Source: an uncultured Prevotella sp. (GTDB lineage: Bacteria > Bacteroidota > Bacteroidia > Bacteroidales > Bacteroidaceae). Taken from it: 25,286 nt of DNA. The notes under the pieces are model-generated. The model did no database searches, was not told the DNA's origin, and saw only the letters and a list, made by a program, of their open reading frames with translations. Position numbers and translations under genes: made by a program. This document shows positions 1 through 6,824 of this stretch, piece after piece. Position 1 is the first letter of the stretch; every line of letters begins with the position of its first letter. The DNA is taken from the NCBI GenBank assembly GCA_927910885.1, contig CAKMOD010000106.1:1-25286 (forward strand), in the 5' to 3' direction.

Positions 1-120
1 GTTTATCTTTTAATAGATTCTAATGATACGCTCTATGAATTAGATTTTTGGAAGGTAGATGATTCAGAAATTTGCCATATTCCTTCCGTAGACTCTATGG
101 AGGATATCCCGCAGATATAA
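1..120 (+). CDS. C-terminal fragment of an unrecognised protein (cut by window edge)
   Basis: An open frame enters from the left edge and runs 39 codons to a TAA at 118-120. The visible tail is acidic and rich in Asp and Glu (it ends MEDIPQI). No start, domain or motif can be assigned because the rest lies outside the window. A small soluble protein is possible, and the neighbouring glycine-zipper frame would fit an immunity or toxin-associated context, but that is only inference from position. It could also be a chance open frame. Confidence 0.45.
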   Translation, partial: VYLLIDSNDTLYELDFWKVDDSEICHIPSVDSMEDIPQI

Positions 121-130
121 TCAGACATGA

Positions 131-337
131 AATGAACTTAACTTAACTAGTGTATTCGTATCTGGCGTATCTGGTTCGACATTGGGAGCAAAGGTTGATA
201 CGGCGATAGGAGCATGGTTTGGAGGTGTTGGTGCTATTCCTGGAGCAATCATAGGAGGTGCTGTAGGTGGTATTTGTGGATCTTTTGGTGCCAGTTGGCT
301 AGGAGTAGGAACTGTTGATATGATTTATGGAAGGTAA
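131..337 (+). pseudogene. Glycine-zipper bacteriocin/toxin-like remnant, start disrupted by a 5-nt repeat
   Basis: This frame encodes a glycine- and alanine-rich stretch with zipper spacing (AIPGAIIGGAVGGICGSFGA) and ends with an aromatic tail (MIYGR). Such glycine-zipper tails are known from small bacteriocins and from C-terminal regions of polymorphic toxins in Bacteroidota. The frame follows a TGA at 128-130 and has no in-frame ATG near its beginning. The ATG at 132 is in another frame and stops after four codons. Between them lies a tandem repeat of AACTT (136-149, about 2.8 copies). Removing one 5-nt unit would join ATG 132 to the glycine-rich frame and give a protein of about 66 aa. It is read here as a disrupted gene or a remnant of a larger one; the function is inferred from composition only. 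Confidence 0.45.
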
Positions 338-494
338 TATTTCACACATTCCAGTAAAACAAGATGGGCACAATTTCTTTATGGCTCACGTGCAAGTTAG
401 TAGAAAAGGTTATAGTATTCTACATAATATGACAGGAACAGCCTCTATATTAATTAACAATAAAACTATTTTACACCATATTATAAAGCTGTAA
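327..494 (+). CDS. Small hypothetical ORF overlapping the glycine-zipper frame
   Basis: An ATG at 327 opens a 55-codon frame ending at TAA 492-494. It overlaps the end of the glycine-zipper frame by 11 nt, which would be compatible with translational coupling. The product is basic and His/Asn-rich (it begins MEGNISHIPVKQDGHNFF) and has no signal peptide, membrane segment or motif that I recognise. A position just after a toxin-like frame is where immunity genes often sit, but nothing in the sequence shows that role. It may equally be non-coding. Confidence 0.25.
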   Translation: MEGNISHIPVKQDGHNFFMAHVQVSRKGYSILHNMTGTASILINNKTILHHIIKL

Positions 495-573
495 ATAACT
501 TTATTTTATATAGAGGTTATCCACTCTATTCTTCTCTGTCTATCGTAAGGTAATTCTTTTAGAATTGAGTTTC

Positions 574-669
574 CTGTCATTGCTGTCATTCATTATGATG
601 ACTTAACTTGTTAAATTACAGTAGGGTTATGCGAAGTGTTAAAAGTGACAGCAAACTGAAATTAAAATT
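574..669. repeat. Dispersed palindromic repeat, copy 1 (CTGTCACT-ended)
   Basis: A stretch of about 95 nt begins with two direct CTGTCATT-like units and ends with AAAGTGACAG, so its ends are imperfect inverted repeats. It matches, in inverted orientation, the stretch at 8581-8674. Twenty bases at 632-651 are the exact reverse complement of 8597-8616, and the AT-rich flank AAATTAAAATT is also shared. It carries no ORF. It resembles a REP or MITE-type extragenic element. Confidence 0.65.
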
Positions 670-836
670 ATTCTTGTAGAAATGAGTAGTGTGTGTCTTC
701 TTACTTTAGTCAGAAATATTACATCATTCTCTTAACTATCCAACGAACTAAGCGTGTTAGTTATTCGTCCCAAAAGATAGTATTTCAGCGGGCTTGATAG
801 TTATCTAAACCACATTTTTGCTGTCTGTCCCTATTA

Positions 837-868
837 TTTGGAGGCAATCAAAAGCTTTGATACATTTG
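837..868 (+). promoter_or_regulatory. Bacteroidota promoter for the 908-1549 gene
   Basis: TTTG at 837-840 is followed by a 20-nt spacer and TACATTTG at 861-868, which fits the Bacteroidota -33 TTTG and -7 TAnnTTTG pattern. Transcription would begin near 875, about 33 nt before the ATG at 908. This rules out the longer in-frame start at 818, which lies upstream of the promoter. Confidence 0.7.
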
Positions 869-907
869 CGACAGAAATCAATGTTTCACTTTTTAAAATC
901 AAGGCTT

Positions 908-1549
908 ATGAAAACTTTAGTTTCTAAAATCGTCGTTATCGTTGCGCTTATGTTTGCAACCAGTATGAATGCACAGAACAACAATCAGTTCGATGCACAG
1001 TTAAAAACCACTTTAAGTAACGTCAAGGCAGACGAAGCTACATCTATTGTAAAGGGAATGGATGAATTGAAGCGTATGGAAATGCAGTATCCTGATGCTT
1101 GGCTTCCTACCTATTATCGTGTGTTCTATGCCCTTCAGTATGCTGCTCGCTCTCCACAGAGTGATTATTCCTCCTTATTTTTAGATGCAGTGAAGGCTGA
1201 CCTTGAGGCATTGCAGACAAAAAAGGGAGTTGATCGTTCAGAGCAGTTTACGTTGAAGGGTTTTTATTATGCAGCACTCATCGCACAGAATCCATCAGTG
1301 AATGGTAAACTTTATTACATTGATGCAATCTGTTATTACAAGTCAGCTATTGGTATTAACCCATCTAATCCTCGTCCTCGTGTTCTCCTTTATATCTTTT
1401 TTGAGAAGATGAGTAAGGAGACTGGGCGTCCAAGTATGAATACTCCAAAGGATTTAGAAACCATCAAAGAACTCTTTGCTAAGGAAAAGCAGAATGGTAT
1501 GCAGCCAGCTTGGGGACGTAATCTGATAGACTATTTTAAGTTGAAGTAA
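908..1549 (+). CDS. Exported hypothetical protein, helical repeat-like
   Basis: The product is 213 aa. It begins with a clear Sec signal peptide (MKTLVSKIVVIVALMFATSMNA, likely cut before Gln at about residue 22), so it is predicted to be periplasmic. The mature part is mainly helical, with tetratricopeptide-like spacing of aromatic and alanine residues (LPTYYRVFYALQYAA, YYIDAICYYKSAIGINPSNPRP). I know similar short exported proteins as hypothetical proteins in Bacteroidota but can assign no function. The ATG at 908 is preferred over the in-frame ATG at 818 because it starts the signal peptide and because a good promoter lies at 837-868, inside the longer version. The gene is monocistronic, flanked by its own promoter and a strong hairpin terminator. 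Confidence 0.8.
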   Translation: MKTLVSKIVVIVALMFATSMNAQNNNQFDAQLKTTLSNVKADEATSIVKGMDELKRMEMQYPDAWLPTYYRVFYALQYAARSPQSDYSSLFLDAVKADLEALQTKKGVDRSEQFTLKGFYYAALIAQNPSVNGKLYYIDAICYYKSAIGINPSNPRPRVLLYIFFEKMSKETGRPSMNTPKDLETIKELFAKEKQNGMQPAWGRNLIDYFKLK

Positions 1550-1572
1550 TACGCTGAAAAGACTTAACTCAT

Positions 1573-1611
1573 AAAGATGTGGGGCGTATCAAATTGTACG
1601 CCCCTATCTTT
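1573..1611 (+). terminator. Hairpin terminator after the 908-1549 gene
   Basis: The arms GGGGCGTA and TACGCCCC pair perfectly around an 8-nt loop, and the outer AAAGAT/ATCTTT extends the stem. It lies 23 nt after the stop codon. The downstream U-run is short, so efficiency is uncertain. Confidence 0.7.
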
Positions 1612-1701
1612 GTGAGGTCCTTTATCATACAAAGGAATTATGCTAATAGATACTATAAATCGTCATCAAGTCTTCATAAAACAGAAGATAACGGGTATAG
1701 A

Positions 1702-1733
1702 TTTGCTCTCTTTAAGAAAAAAATGTATCTTTG
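1702..1733 (+). promoter_or_regulatory. Bacteroidota promoter for the LemA/DUF3137 operon
   Basis: TTTG at 1702-1705, a spacer of exactly 20 nt, and TATCTTTG at 1726-1733 match the -33/-7 consensus of the Bacteroidota primary sigma factor. The predicted start of transcription is near 1740, giving a leader of about 40 nt before the ATG at 1779. Confidence 0.75.
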
Positions 1734-1778
1734 AAGCCTAAAAACAGATATTATTGAAAACAAAAGACAGATTTAACT

Positions 1779-2528
1779 ATGGCGAATTTATTGGACGAAG
1801 TTACAGGACCTGTGAATGATGCTGGTCGTGACGTGCATGTAATAGACAAGCAACTCCCTGTTGAAGTAGGTTTTGGTTCAACCCTCTTTCAGATTGCTTT
1901 GTGGGTGGTTGGTCCGGTGTTGGTATTGTTATTTGTGCTGATATTGGGTAGTACGATGACAAATCCATTGCTTGTTGGTGTTGTAGGCTGTCTGGTGGGA
2001 ATTCTTCCTGGTGTTATCTTTATCTTTATGAAGATATCAGCACGTAACTATTTCCAGAAGTTAGAGCAGCGTATTCAGGCTGAGGCATCTAATATAGATA
2101 ACTATTTGGAACAACGTGTACAGATACTTCAGAACGTAGTTGGTCTGGTAGAGCGTGCTATCGACCTTGATAAAGACGTGATGAAGGCTGTTGCAGCTCT
2201 TCGTTCTGGTGGTGTGAACGAAGGAAATAGAAGTGATGTGAATGCACAAGTAAACACAGCTTTTGGACGACTCTTTCCACAGGTTGAGGCTTATCCAGAG
2301 TTGAAAGCACACAATGCCATTGCTGATGCGATGCAACAGAATAATTACTTACAGCGTGAGATTACTGCAGCTCGTACTGTATATAACAGCCGTGTGACAC
2401 AATGGAATACTGACATCTTTTCTTGGCCAACAAAGATGATAGTTGCTGCTCAGCAGGGTTACACAACTCGCATACCATTTACTGCAACAGCAGAGACACG
2501 TGAGGCTGCAAGAGGTAAGTTCTTCTAA
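1779..2528 (+). CDS. LemA family membrane protein
   Basis: The product is 249 aa with two N-terminal hydrophobic segments (about residues 35-58 and 63-84), followed by a helical domain of the LemA type. The stretch SNIDNYLEQRVQILQNVVGLVE (about 104-125) corresponds to the family's conserved IDV/RxDLIPNLV region, and the helical arrays continue to the C-terminus. LemA proteins are membrane-anchored and of unclear biochemical role; in several bacteria they sit next to a TPM, M48 or DUF3137 partner. Here the next gene starts 14 nt downstream and is DUF3137-like, so the two form an operon and probably a membrane complex (inference). The two membrane segments instead of one, and the soluble N-terminal tail of about 30 residues, are somewhat unusual for the family. 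Confidence 0.85.
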   Translation: MANLLDEVTGPVNDAGRDVHVIDKQLPVEVGFGSTLFQIALWVVGPVLVLLFVLILGSTMTNPLLVGVVGCLVGILPGVIFIFMKISARNYFQKLEQRIQAEASNIDNYLEQRVQILQNVVGLVERAIDLDKDVMKAVAALRSGGVNEGNRSDVNAQVNTAFGRLFPQVEAYPELKAHNAIADAMQQNNYLQREITAARTVYNSRVTQWNTDIFSWPTKMIVAAQQGYTTRIPFTATAETREAARGKFF

Positions 2529-2542
2529 GACTACAGAAGTAA

Positions 2543-4273
2543 ATGGTAGAGGATATATATGATCCACTAAACGAATACATCAGCACCTTTAAAGATAAGT
2601 TCAAGAAGGTGGCTGATGAAACCTTTAATGCACTTGCTGACGAGGCTCAGGTTGATGTTGAGGCTAATCGTGAGACGTGTCGACAAATCTATGCAGGTGA
2701 GAAGCAACTCACGGATGTGTCTGGTCGTATCACGATGTGGACTATCCTATGTGTCATTCTATGGATAGCTGTGGTGGCAGGTGGTGCTGTTGTTTATGTG
2801 AAATGGAATGAGTTTCCAATGGAGTATCTCTTGATGATAGGTGGAGGGGCAGCCTTACTGCTTGTCTTTCTATTGCTCAAGGTACATCCAAAATTGAAGT
2901 CTTTACGTGCTCAGCACAATGAATTAGACAATAAGCTGAAAACTTTGAAAGAGCAGGCATGGAATCAGATGGCAGCTTTGAATAGGCTTTACGACTGGGA
3001 TGTCTTTACGCGTATGATGTCGAAGACTGTACCCAGACTGGAATTCGACCCTTATTTTACGACACAACGACTGGCAGACCTCCGTAAAACATACGGATGG
3101 AACGACTCCTTTAATGCTGAACGTTCGGTACTTTATTCCCATTCTGGACTTATTAATGGTAATCCTTTCGTCATCTGTCGAACACGAAAGATGGAGATGG
3201 GAGAGAAGACTTATCATGGTCAGAAGACAATTTTTTGGACAACGACAGAGCGAGGACCAGATGGAAAGATGCGTACCGTGTCTCACTCGGAAACCTTGCA
3301 TGCCAGTGTAACTGCCCCCTATCCTAATTATTTTGAACGTACACGGCTTATCTATGGTAATACTGCAGCACCCGACTTGACTTTCTATCGTAAGCCAAGT
3401 GGATTGGCTGGAAAGGAAGATTCATTGCGTTATAAATGGGATCGGTTTAAGTTGAGGCGTAAAGCACGTAATCTTGATAGCGATGACTTTGCTATGTTGA
3501 CCAACGAAGAGTTTGAGGTTGCGTTCAATACGAGTAATCGTAATAACAATCAGCAATATGCTTTACTCTTCACTCCATTGGCACAACAGAGTATGATGGC
3601 ATTGCTAATGGACGAGAAAGAGGGCTATGGTGATGACTTTGATTTTGATAAGCATTACATGATAAACACTATCATGCCAGAGCATCTACAAGTGTTAGAC
3701 CTCGATATGAATCCTGCTCAGTATCGTAGTTTTGACTTTGAGAAGGCTAAGAAAGACTTTTACGAAATCAATGCGAGATACTTTCGTGCCATCTACTTTA
3801 GTTTCGCTCCCTTGTTGTGTGTGCCGATGTATCAGCAGATACGCCCACAGAAGGATATTTACGGACATGACATGGAACAGAAGAGTTCGTTCTGGGAACA
3901 TGAGGCATTAGCTAACTTTTGGGGACAGGAGAATTTCCAGCATCCTAATTGTGTGACTCCTTGTATTATGAAGACTTCTTCTGTGGCACAAGGAGATGGT
4001 AGTACGCTGATAAATGTTACAGCTTACGGATTCCGTTCAGAACGTCGTATGTCTTATATTAGTAAATATGGCGGTGATGGTTCATGGCATGATGTATCAG
4101 TGGAGTGGTATGAGTTTTTACCCGTTGAGGGCAATGGCCGAATTATGATGCAAGAGGATAATCATCAAAATGATACTGATATGAGCCAGAAACAGCGTAT
4201 GAGCCATATCAGTGACGTATTACAAAGAACGCACTTAGATGTTTATAGAAGGCATATCGCATCTAAGATATAA
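2543..4273 (+). CDS. DUF3137-type membrane protein, LemA partner
   Basis: The product is 576 aa. Residues 1-64 are cytoplasmic and helical. Two membrane segments follow (about 65-87 and 94-114), then a helical linker (115-140) and a large soluble domain. That domain looks like DUF3137: a conserved first part (MSKTVPRLEFDPYF, then YSHSGLINGNPFVICRTRKM), a region whose pattern suggests beta strands, and the mid-protein stretch FNTSNRNNNQQYALLFTP that typifies the family. No catalytic motif is visible. The gene follows the LemA gene by 14 nt and is followed by a hairpin terminator, so the two genes form a closed transcription unit. The function is unknown; a joint envelope role with LemA is inferred from linkage. 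DUF3137 is recalled from sequence pattern and was not tested by profile search. Confidence 0.75.
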   Translation: MVEDIYDPLNEYISTFKDKFKKVADETFNALADEAQVDVEANRETCRQIYAGEKQLTDVSGRITMWTILCVILWIAVVAGGAVVYVKWNEFPMEYLLMIGGGAALLLVFLLLKVHPKLKSLRAQHNELDNKLKTLKEQAWNQMAALNRLYDWDVFTRMMSKTVPRLEFDPYFTTQRLADLRKTYGWNDSFNAERSVLYSHSGLINGNPFVICRTRKMEMGEKTYHGQKTIFWTTTERGPDGKMRTVSHSETLHASVTAPYPNYFERTRLIYGNTAAPDLTFYRKPSGLAGKEDSLRYKWDRFKLRRKARNLDSDDFAMLTNEEFEVAFNTSNRNNNQQYALLFTPLAQQSMMALLMDEKEGYGDDFDFDKHYMINTIMPEHLQVLDLDMNPAQYRSFDFEKAKKDFYEINARYFRAIYFSFAPLLCVPMYQQIRPQKDIYGHDMEQKSSFWEHEALANFWGQENFQHPNCVTPCIMKTSSVAQGDGSTLINVTAYGFRSERRMSYISKYGGDGSWHDVSVEWYEFLPVEGNGRIMMQEDNHQNDTDMSQKQRMSHISDVLQRTHLDVYRRHIASKI

Positions 4274-4297
4274 GCAGAGAAAGCAAGAATGAATAGC

Positions 4298-4334
4298 AAA
4301 GGACGATAGAAGTATTTCGCTTTTATCGTCCTTT
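4298..4334 (+). terminator. Hairpin terminator after the DUF3137 gene
   Basis: AAAGGACGATAGAAG pairs with CTTTTATCGTCCTTT (15 bp, one G-U pair) around a short loop, 24 nt after the stop codon. A weak U-rich tail follows (GTTTATG). Confidence 0.7.
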
Positions 4335-4434
4335 GTTTATGTAAGGGGAGTCTTGAGTAGAAGTGAAGCGCTTGCCTTAGATTCGATAATATATTCGAGA
4401 ACAAGCATACACATGTACTTTCTAATGTTGACTG

Positions 4435-5697
4435 CTATTTTTGAAGCAGTTGAAGAGCATAAGACAATTGAGTATCTTTCCCTGATAAGAAGTCATTAAC
4501 TTTCATTGGTACCAAATAGTTCGGGCTTATTCCTTTCCCTTCTAATGGGAAACCCTTGGGAGAAGAACCTGACGAATGTCCTACAGGAAGTCGATAGAAT
4601 ATTCCGTGTGAAGTCTTAAAAAGACAAATAACACCACCTGTATCACCAGCTGAAGATGTACCAACCAACACGGCATCACCACTTTCTTTCATTGTAATGA
4701 GAAAAGTCTCAGCGGAAGAACAGGAGTAATTACCCATCAAGATGATTACTTTTCCCTTATAGCTGTTAGTGGAAGGAGATATTGTAGACCCATTCCAATT
4801 ACGTCGTTTACCTTTTATTAAATTCTGCGCAATATTATCTCCTATCCAACTGTTACCTCCACCATTCTGACGCACATCAACTATCAAGTATGGGAGTTTG
4901 CTTAGATGCTTCAAAGCTTTGGTGAATTCAGTGTCAGCATTATCTTGCATGCTTTTCACGTTAATATATCCAACCCTTGAAGAAACCTTTCTCCAAGTTA
5001 CGTTTTGTTCCTCTGCCTTTGTGGGAACAGACTTAGATTGCAGATGAATGGTGATAGTTATTGGTTTTCCATGGCGAATAATGCCAAGTGTCTTTATAGG
5101 ACTTGTATAACTACAGAGTATGGTCAAAGCTGATAGTAGATAGCGAGTGGCATCTGTCGAAGCAGAGACATATTTGCTATTGCACATCACCCATTTATTT
5201 GTAGGTACACCATCAACAGTTATAATCTCGTCTTTATTTTGCAATCCTGCCTTTATAGCAAAGACTGAAGGACGATTAACAAACACACGATTTCCAATGA
5301 CAATGATATTATCCCCTTGTATGAACCAAGGATATAGTATGCTTTCATTATTTGCATGAGTACATTTCAAGTTGGCAAAGAATTCCATTATAAGTAATGA
5401 ATAAGCCACTTTCGATTGCATGGTGTCAATTCGTTGAAGACAAGTGGCGTGAATCGAATCAAGGTTGATGTGTTTCTTAGTAATATATGGGTATTTCTTT
5501 TTGACCTGTTCGAATATCTCTTCGAAATCACTTCGGAAGTCTTTTGGATTAACAGGTATCTTGTCTGCTGTGAATTGTTGAACCTCATCCCAGTCTGCAT
5601 TCCCATGCGTTGGATACCATCTATTTAGAGCAAACACTGCAAATATAGATACTATTAATCCAAAGGTAACAATCATCAATACAACAGACTTCTTCAT
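4435..5697 (-). CDS. S41 family peptidase, membrane-anchored or exported
   Basis: The product is 420 aa from the ATG at 5697. This start gives a proper signal or anchor (MKKSVVLMIVTFGLIVSIFA); the in-frame ATG at 5739 would put 14 poorly fitting residues in front of it. A PDZ-like stretch is visible (AIKAGLQNKDEIITVDGVPT), followed by the S41 catalytic core: YINVKSMQD, LPYLIVDVRQNGGGNSW and IILMGNYSCSSAETFLITM. The nucleophile should be Ser327, by alignment with SASASE of the Prc/CtpA type. The lysine of the classic Ser-Lys dyad, expected 25 residues later, is replaced by Asp352 in GTSSAGDTGG, which looks more like the S41B (tricorn/IRBP-like) group. Substrates are unknown. It is convergent with the DUF3137 gene and upstream of nothing obvious, so it probably forms its own unit. 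Confidence 0.85.
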   Translation of the reverse strand: MKKSVVLMIVTFGLIVSIFAVFALNRWYPTHGNADWDEVQQFTADKIPVNPKDFRSDFEEIFEQVKKKYPYITKKHINLDSIHATCLQRIDTMQSKVAYSLLIMEFFANLKCTHANNESILYPWFIQGDNIIVIGNRVFVNRPSVFAIKAGLQNKDEIITVDGVPTNKWVMCNSKYVSASTDATRYLLSALTILCSYTSPIKTLGIIRHGKPITITIHLQSKSVPTKAEEQNVTWRKVSSRVGYINVKSMQDNADTEFTKALKHLSKLPYLIVDVRQNGGGNSWIGDNIAQNLIKGKRRNWNGSTISPSTNSYKGKVIILMGNYSCSSAETFLITMKESGDAVLVGTSSAGDTGGVICLFKTSHGIFYRLPVGHSSGSSPKGFPLEGKGISPNYLVPMKVNDFLSGKDTQLSYALQLLQK

Positions 5698-5884
5698 AAT
5701 GCACTTATGTAAAAGTAATGTAATGCCAAATCGGTTCATAAGAGAGGAAGCTTTGATTGGTCATAGACTTCCTTTTGAAGCTAAAATATGAGTTGTAAGT
5801 GCTTCATACGTTAGACGAAAGGATTTATGAAAATCAGCTTCTATATATATCTAATGAATCGATTTGAAGATTAATAGAGTATCT

Positions 5885-6544
5885 TTATAACTTCTCACCA
5901 TAGCACAAGTCACCAGCATCACCGAAGCCAGGAACAATGTACTTATGCTCATTCAATCCTTCATCAATAGCTGCACACCAAATAGTTGTTGAGTCTTCTG
6001 GAAAAGTTTTACGGATATGTGCGATACCTTCTGGTGTAGCCAGCAAGCAGGCAACATGTACATGACGAGGATTTCCCTTTGAGAGGATAGCCTTGTAGCC
6101 AAGTTCCATAGAACCACCAGTAGCCAACATTGGGTCAGCGATGATAAGTGTTTTACCATTGATGTCTGGTGTAGCAAGATATTCAACGTGGATTCCCACC
6201 TCATGATGGTCTTCGTCCTTATACTCACGATAAGCACTAACGAAAGCGTTACCAGCGTGATCGAAGATGTTAAGGAAGCCATTATGGAAAGGTAGTCCAG
6301 CACGGAAAATAGTTGCCAAAACAATCTTGTCAGTTGGTACATTAACCTGAGCCGTACCTAATGGAGTAACAACATCCTTTGGTTCGTAGTTCAATGTTTT
6401 TGAGATTTCAAAAGCTTCGAACTCTCCGATACGCATAACATTGTTGCGGAAGAGCAAGCGATTCTTCTGATAATCCTTATCACGGATTTCAGCTAAATAC
6501 TGATTGATGATAGAGTTCTGCTCCGAAAAATTAATGATGTCCAT
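5885..6544 (-). CDS. upp: Uracil phosphoribosyltransferase
   Basis: The product is 219 aa. It transfers the phosphoribosyl group of PRPP to uracil to make UMP (pyrimidine salvage, cytoplasmic). The PRPP-binding loop is LIIADPMLATGGS (about residues 133-145). The uracil-binding C-terminus is YIVPGFGDAGDLCYG (about 202-216), with the family's GFGDAGDL signature. Residues 78-92 (TIFRAGLPFHNGF) carry the conserved RAGLP motif. The length fits the Bacteroidota form. The gene is divergent from pckA across a 280-nt intergenic region that holds promoters for both. cdd, another pyrimidine salvage gene, lies about 15 kb away in the same window and is not linked. Confidence 0.96.
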   Translation of the reverse strand: MDIINFSEQNSIINQYLAEIRDKDYQKNRLLFRNNVMRIGEFEAFEISKTLNYEPKDVVTPLGTAQVNVPTDKIVLATIFRAGLPFHNGFLNIFDHAGNAFVSAYREYKDEDHHEVGIHVEYLATPDINGKTLIIADPMLATGGSMELGYKAILSKGNPRHVHVACLLATPEGIAHIRKTFPEDSTTIWCAAIDEGLNEHKYIVPGFGDAGDLCYGEKL

Positions 6545-6602
6545 TTTTCTATCTTAGGTGTTATAGACAAGCAAGTTAGCAACCTGCTCTACAAAATTTC
6601 GG

Positions 6603-6610
6603 CAAAAGTA
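6603..6610 (-). promoter_or_regulatory. Candidate -7 box for upp
   Basis: On the minus strand this reads TACTTTTG, matching TAnnTTTG, about 60 nt upstream of the upp ATG. No convincing TTTG stands 20 nt further upstream, so this is a partial match only. Confidence 0.45.
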
Positions 6611-6724
6611 AGAAATAAATCTGAGGTTTTGCTAAGTCTGATTTGCAAATATAGTCACGCTTGTTGTTTTTTTTATTTCTTTAACCTTCTGAGTAAATAC
6701 TTTGATACTTTTTCTTCGCTATTT

Positions 6725-6756
6725 TTTGTTTGAACTTAATAATTATATTACCTTTG
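6725..6756 (+). promoter_or_regulatory. Bacteroidota promoter for pckA
   Basis: TTTG at 6725-6728, a 20-nt spacer, and TACCTTTG at 6749-6756 match the Bacteroidota -33/-7 consensus. The transcript would start near 6763, leaving a leader of about 62 nt, AT-rich and apparently unstructured. No hairpin operator was seen. Confidence 0.75.
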
Positions 6757-6824
6757 CGGTGTCTTTGTAAATGAGACACAAAAAAGAGTCTAAATCAATT
6801 TTCAACTAAATACATTTATAAGAA

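Noticed and set aside
818..907. In-frame ATG 90 nt upstream of the exported protein gene
   Set aside because: It lies before the predicted promoter (837-868) and puts a 30-residue stretch in front of a proper signal peptide.
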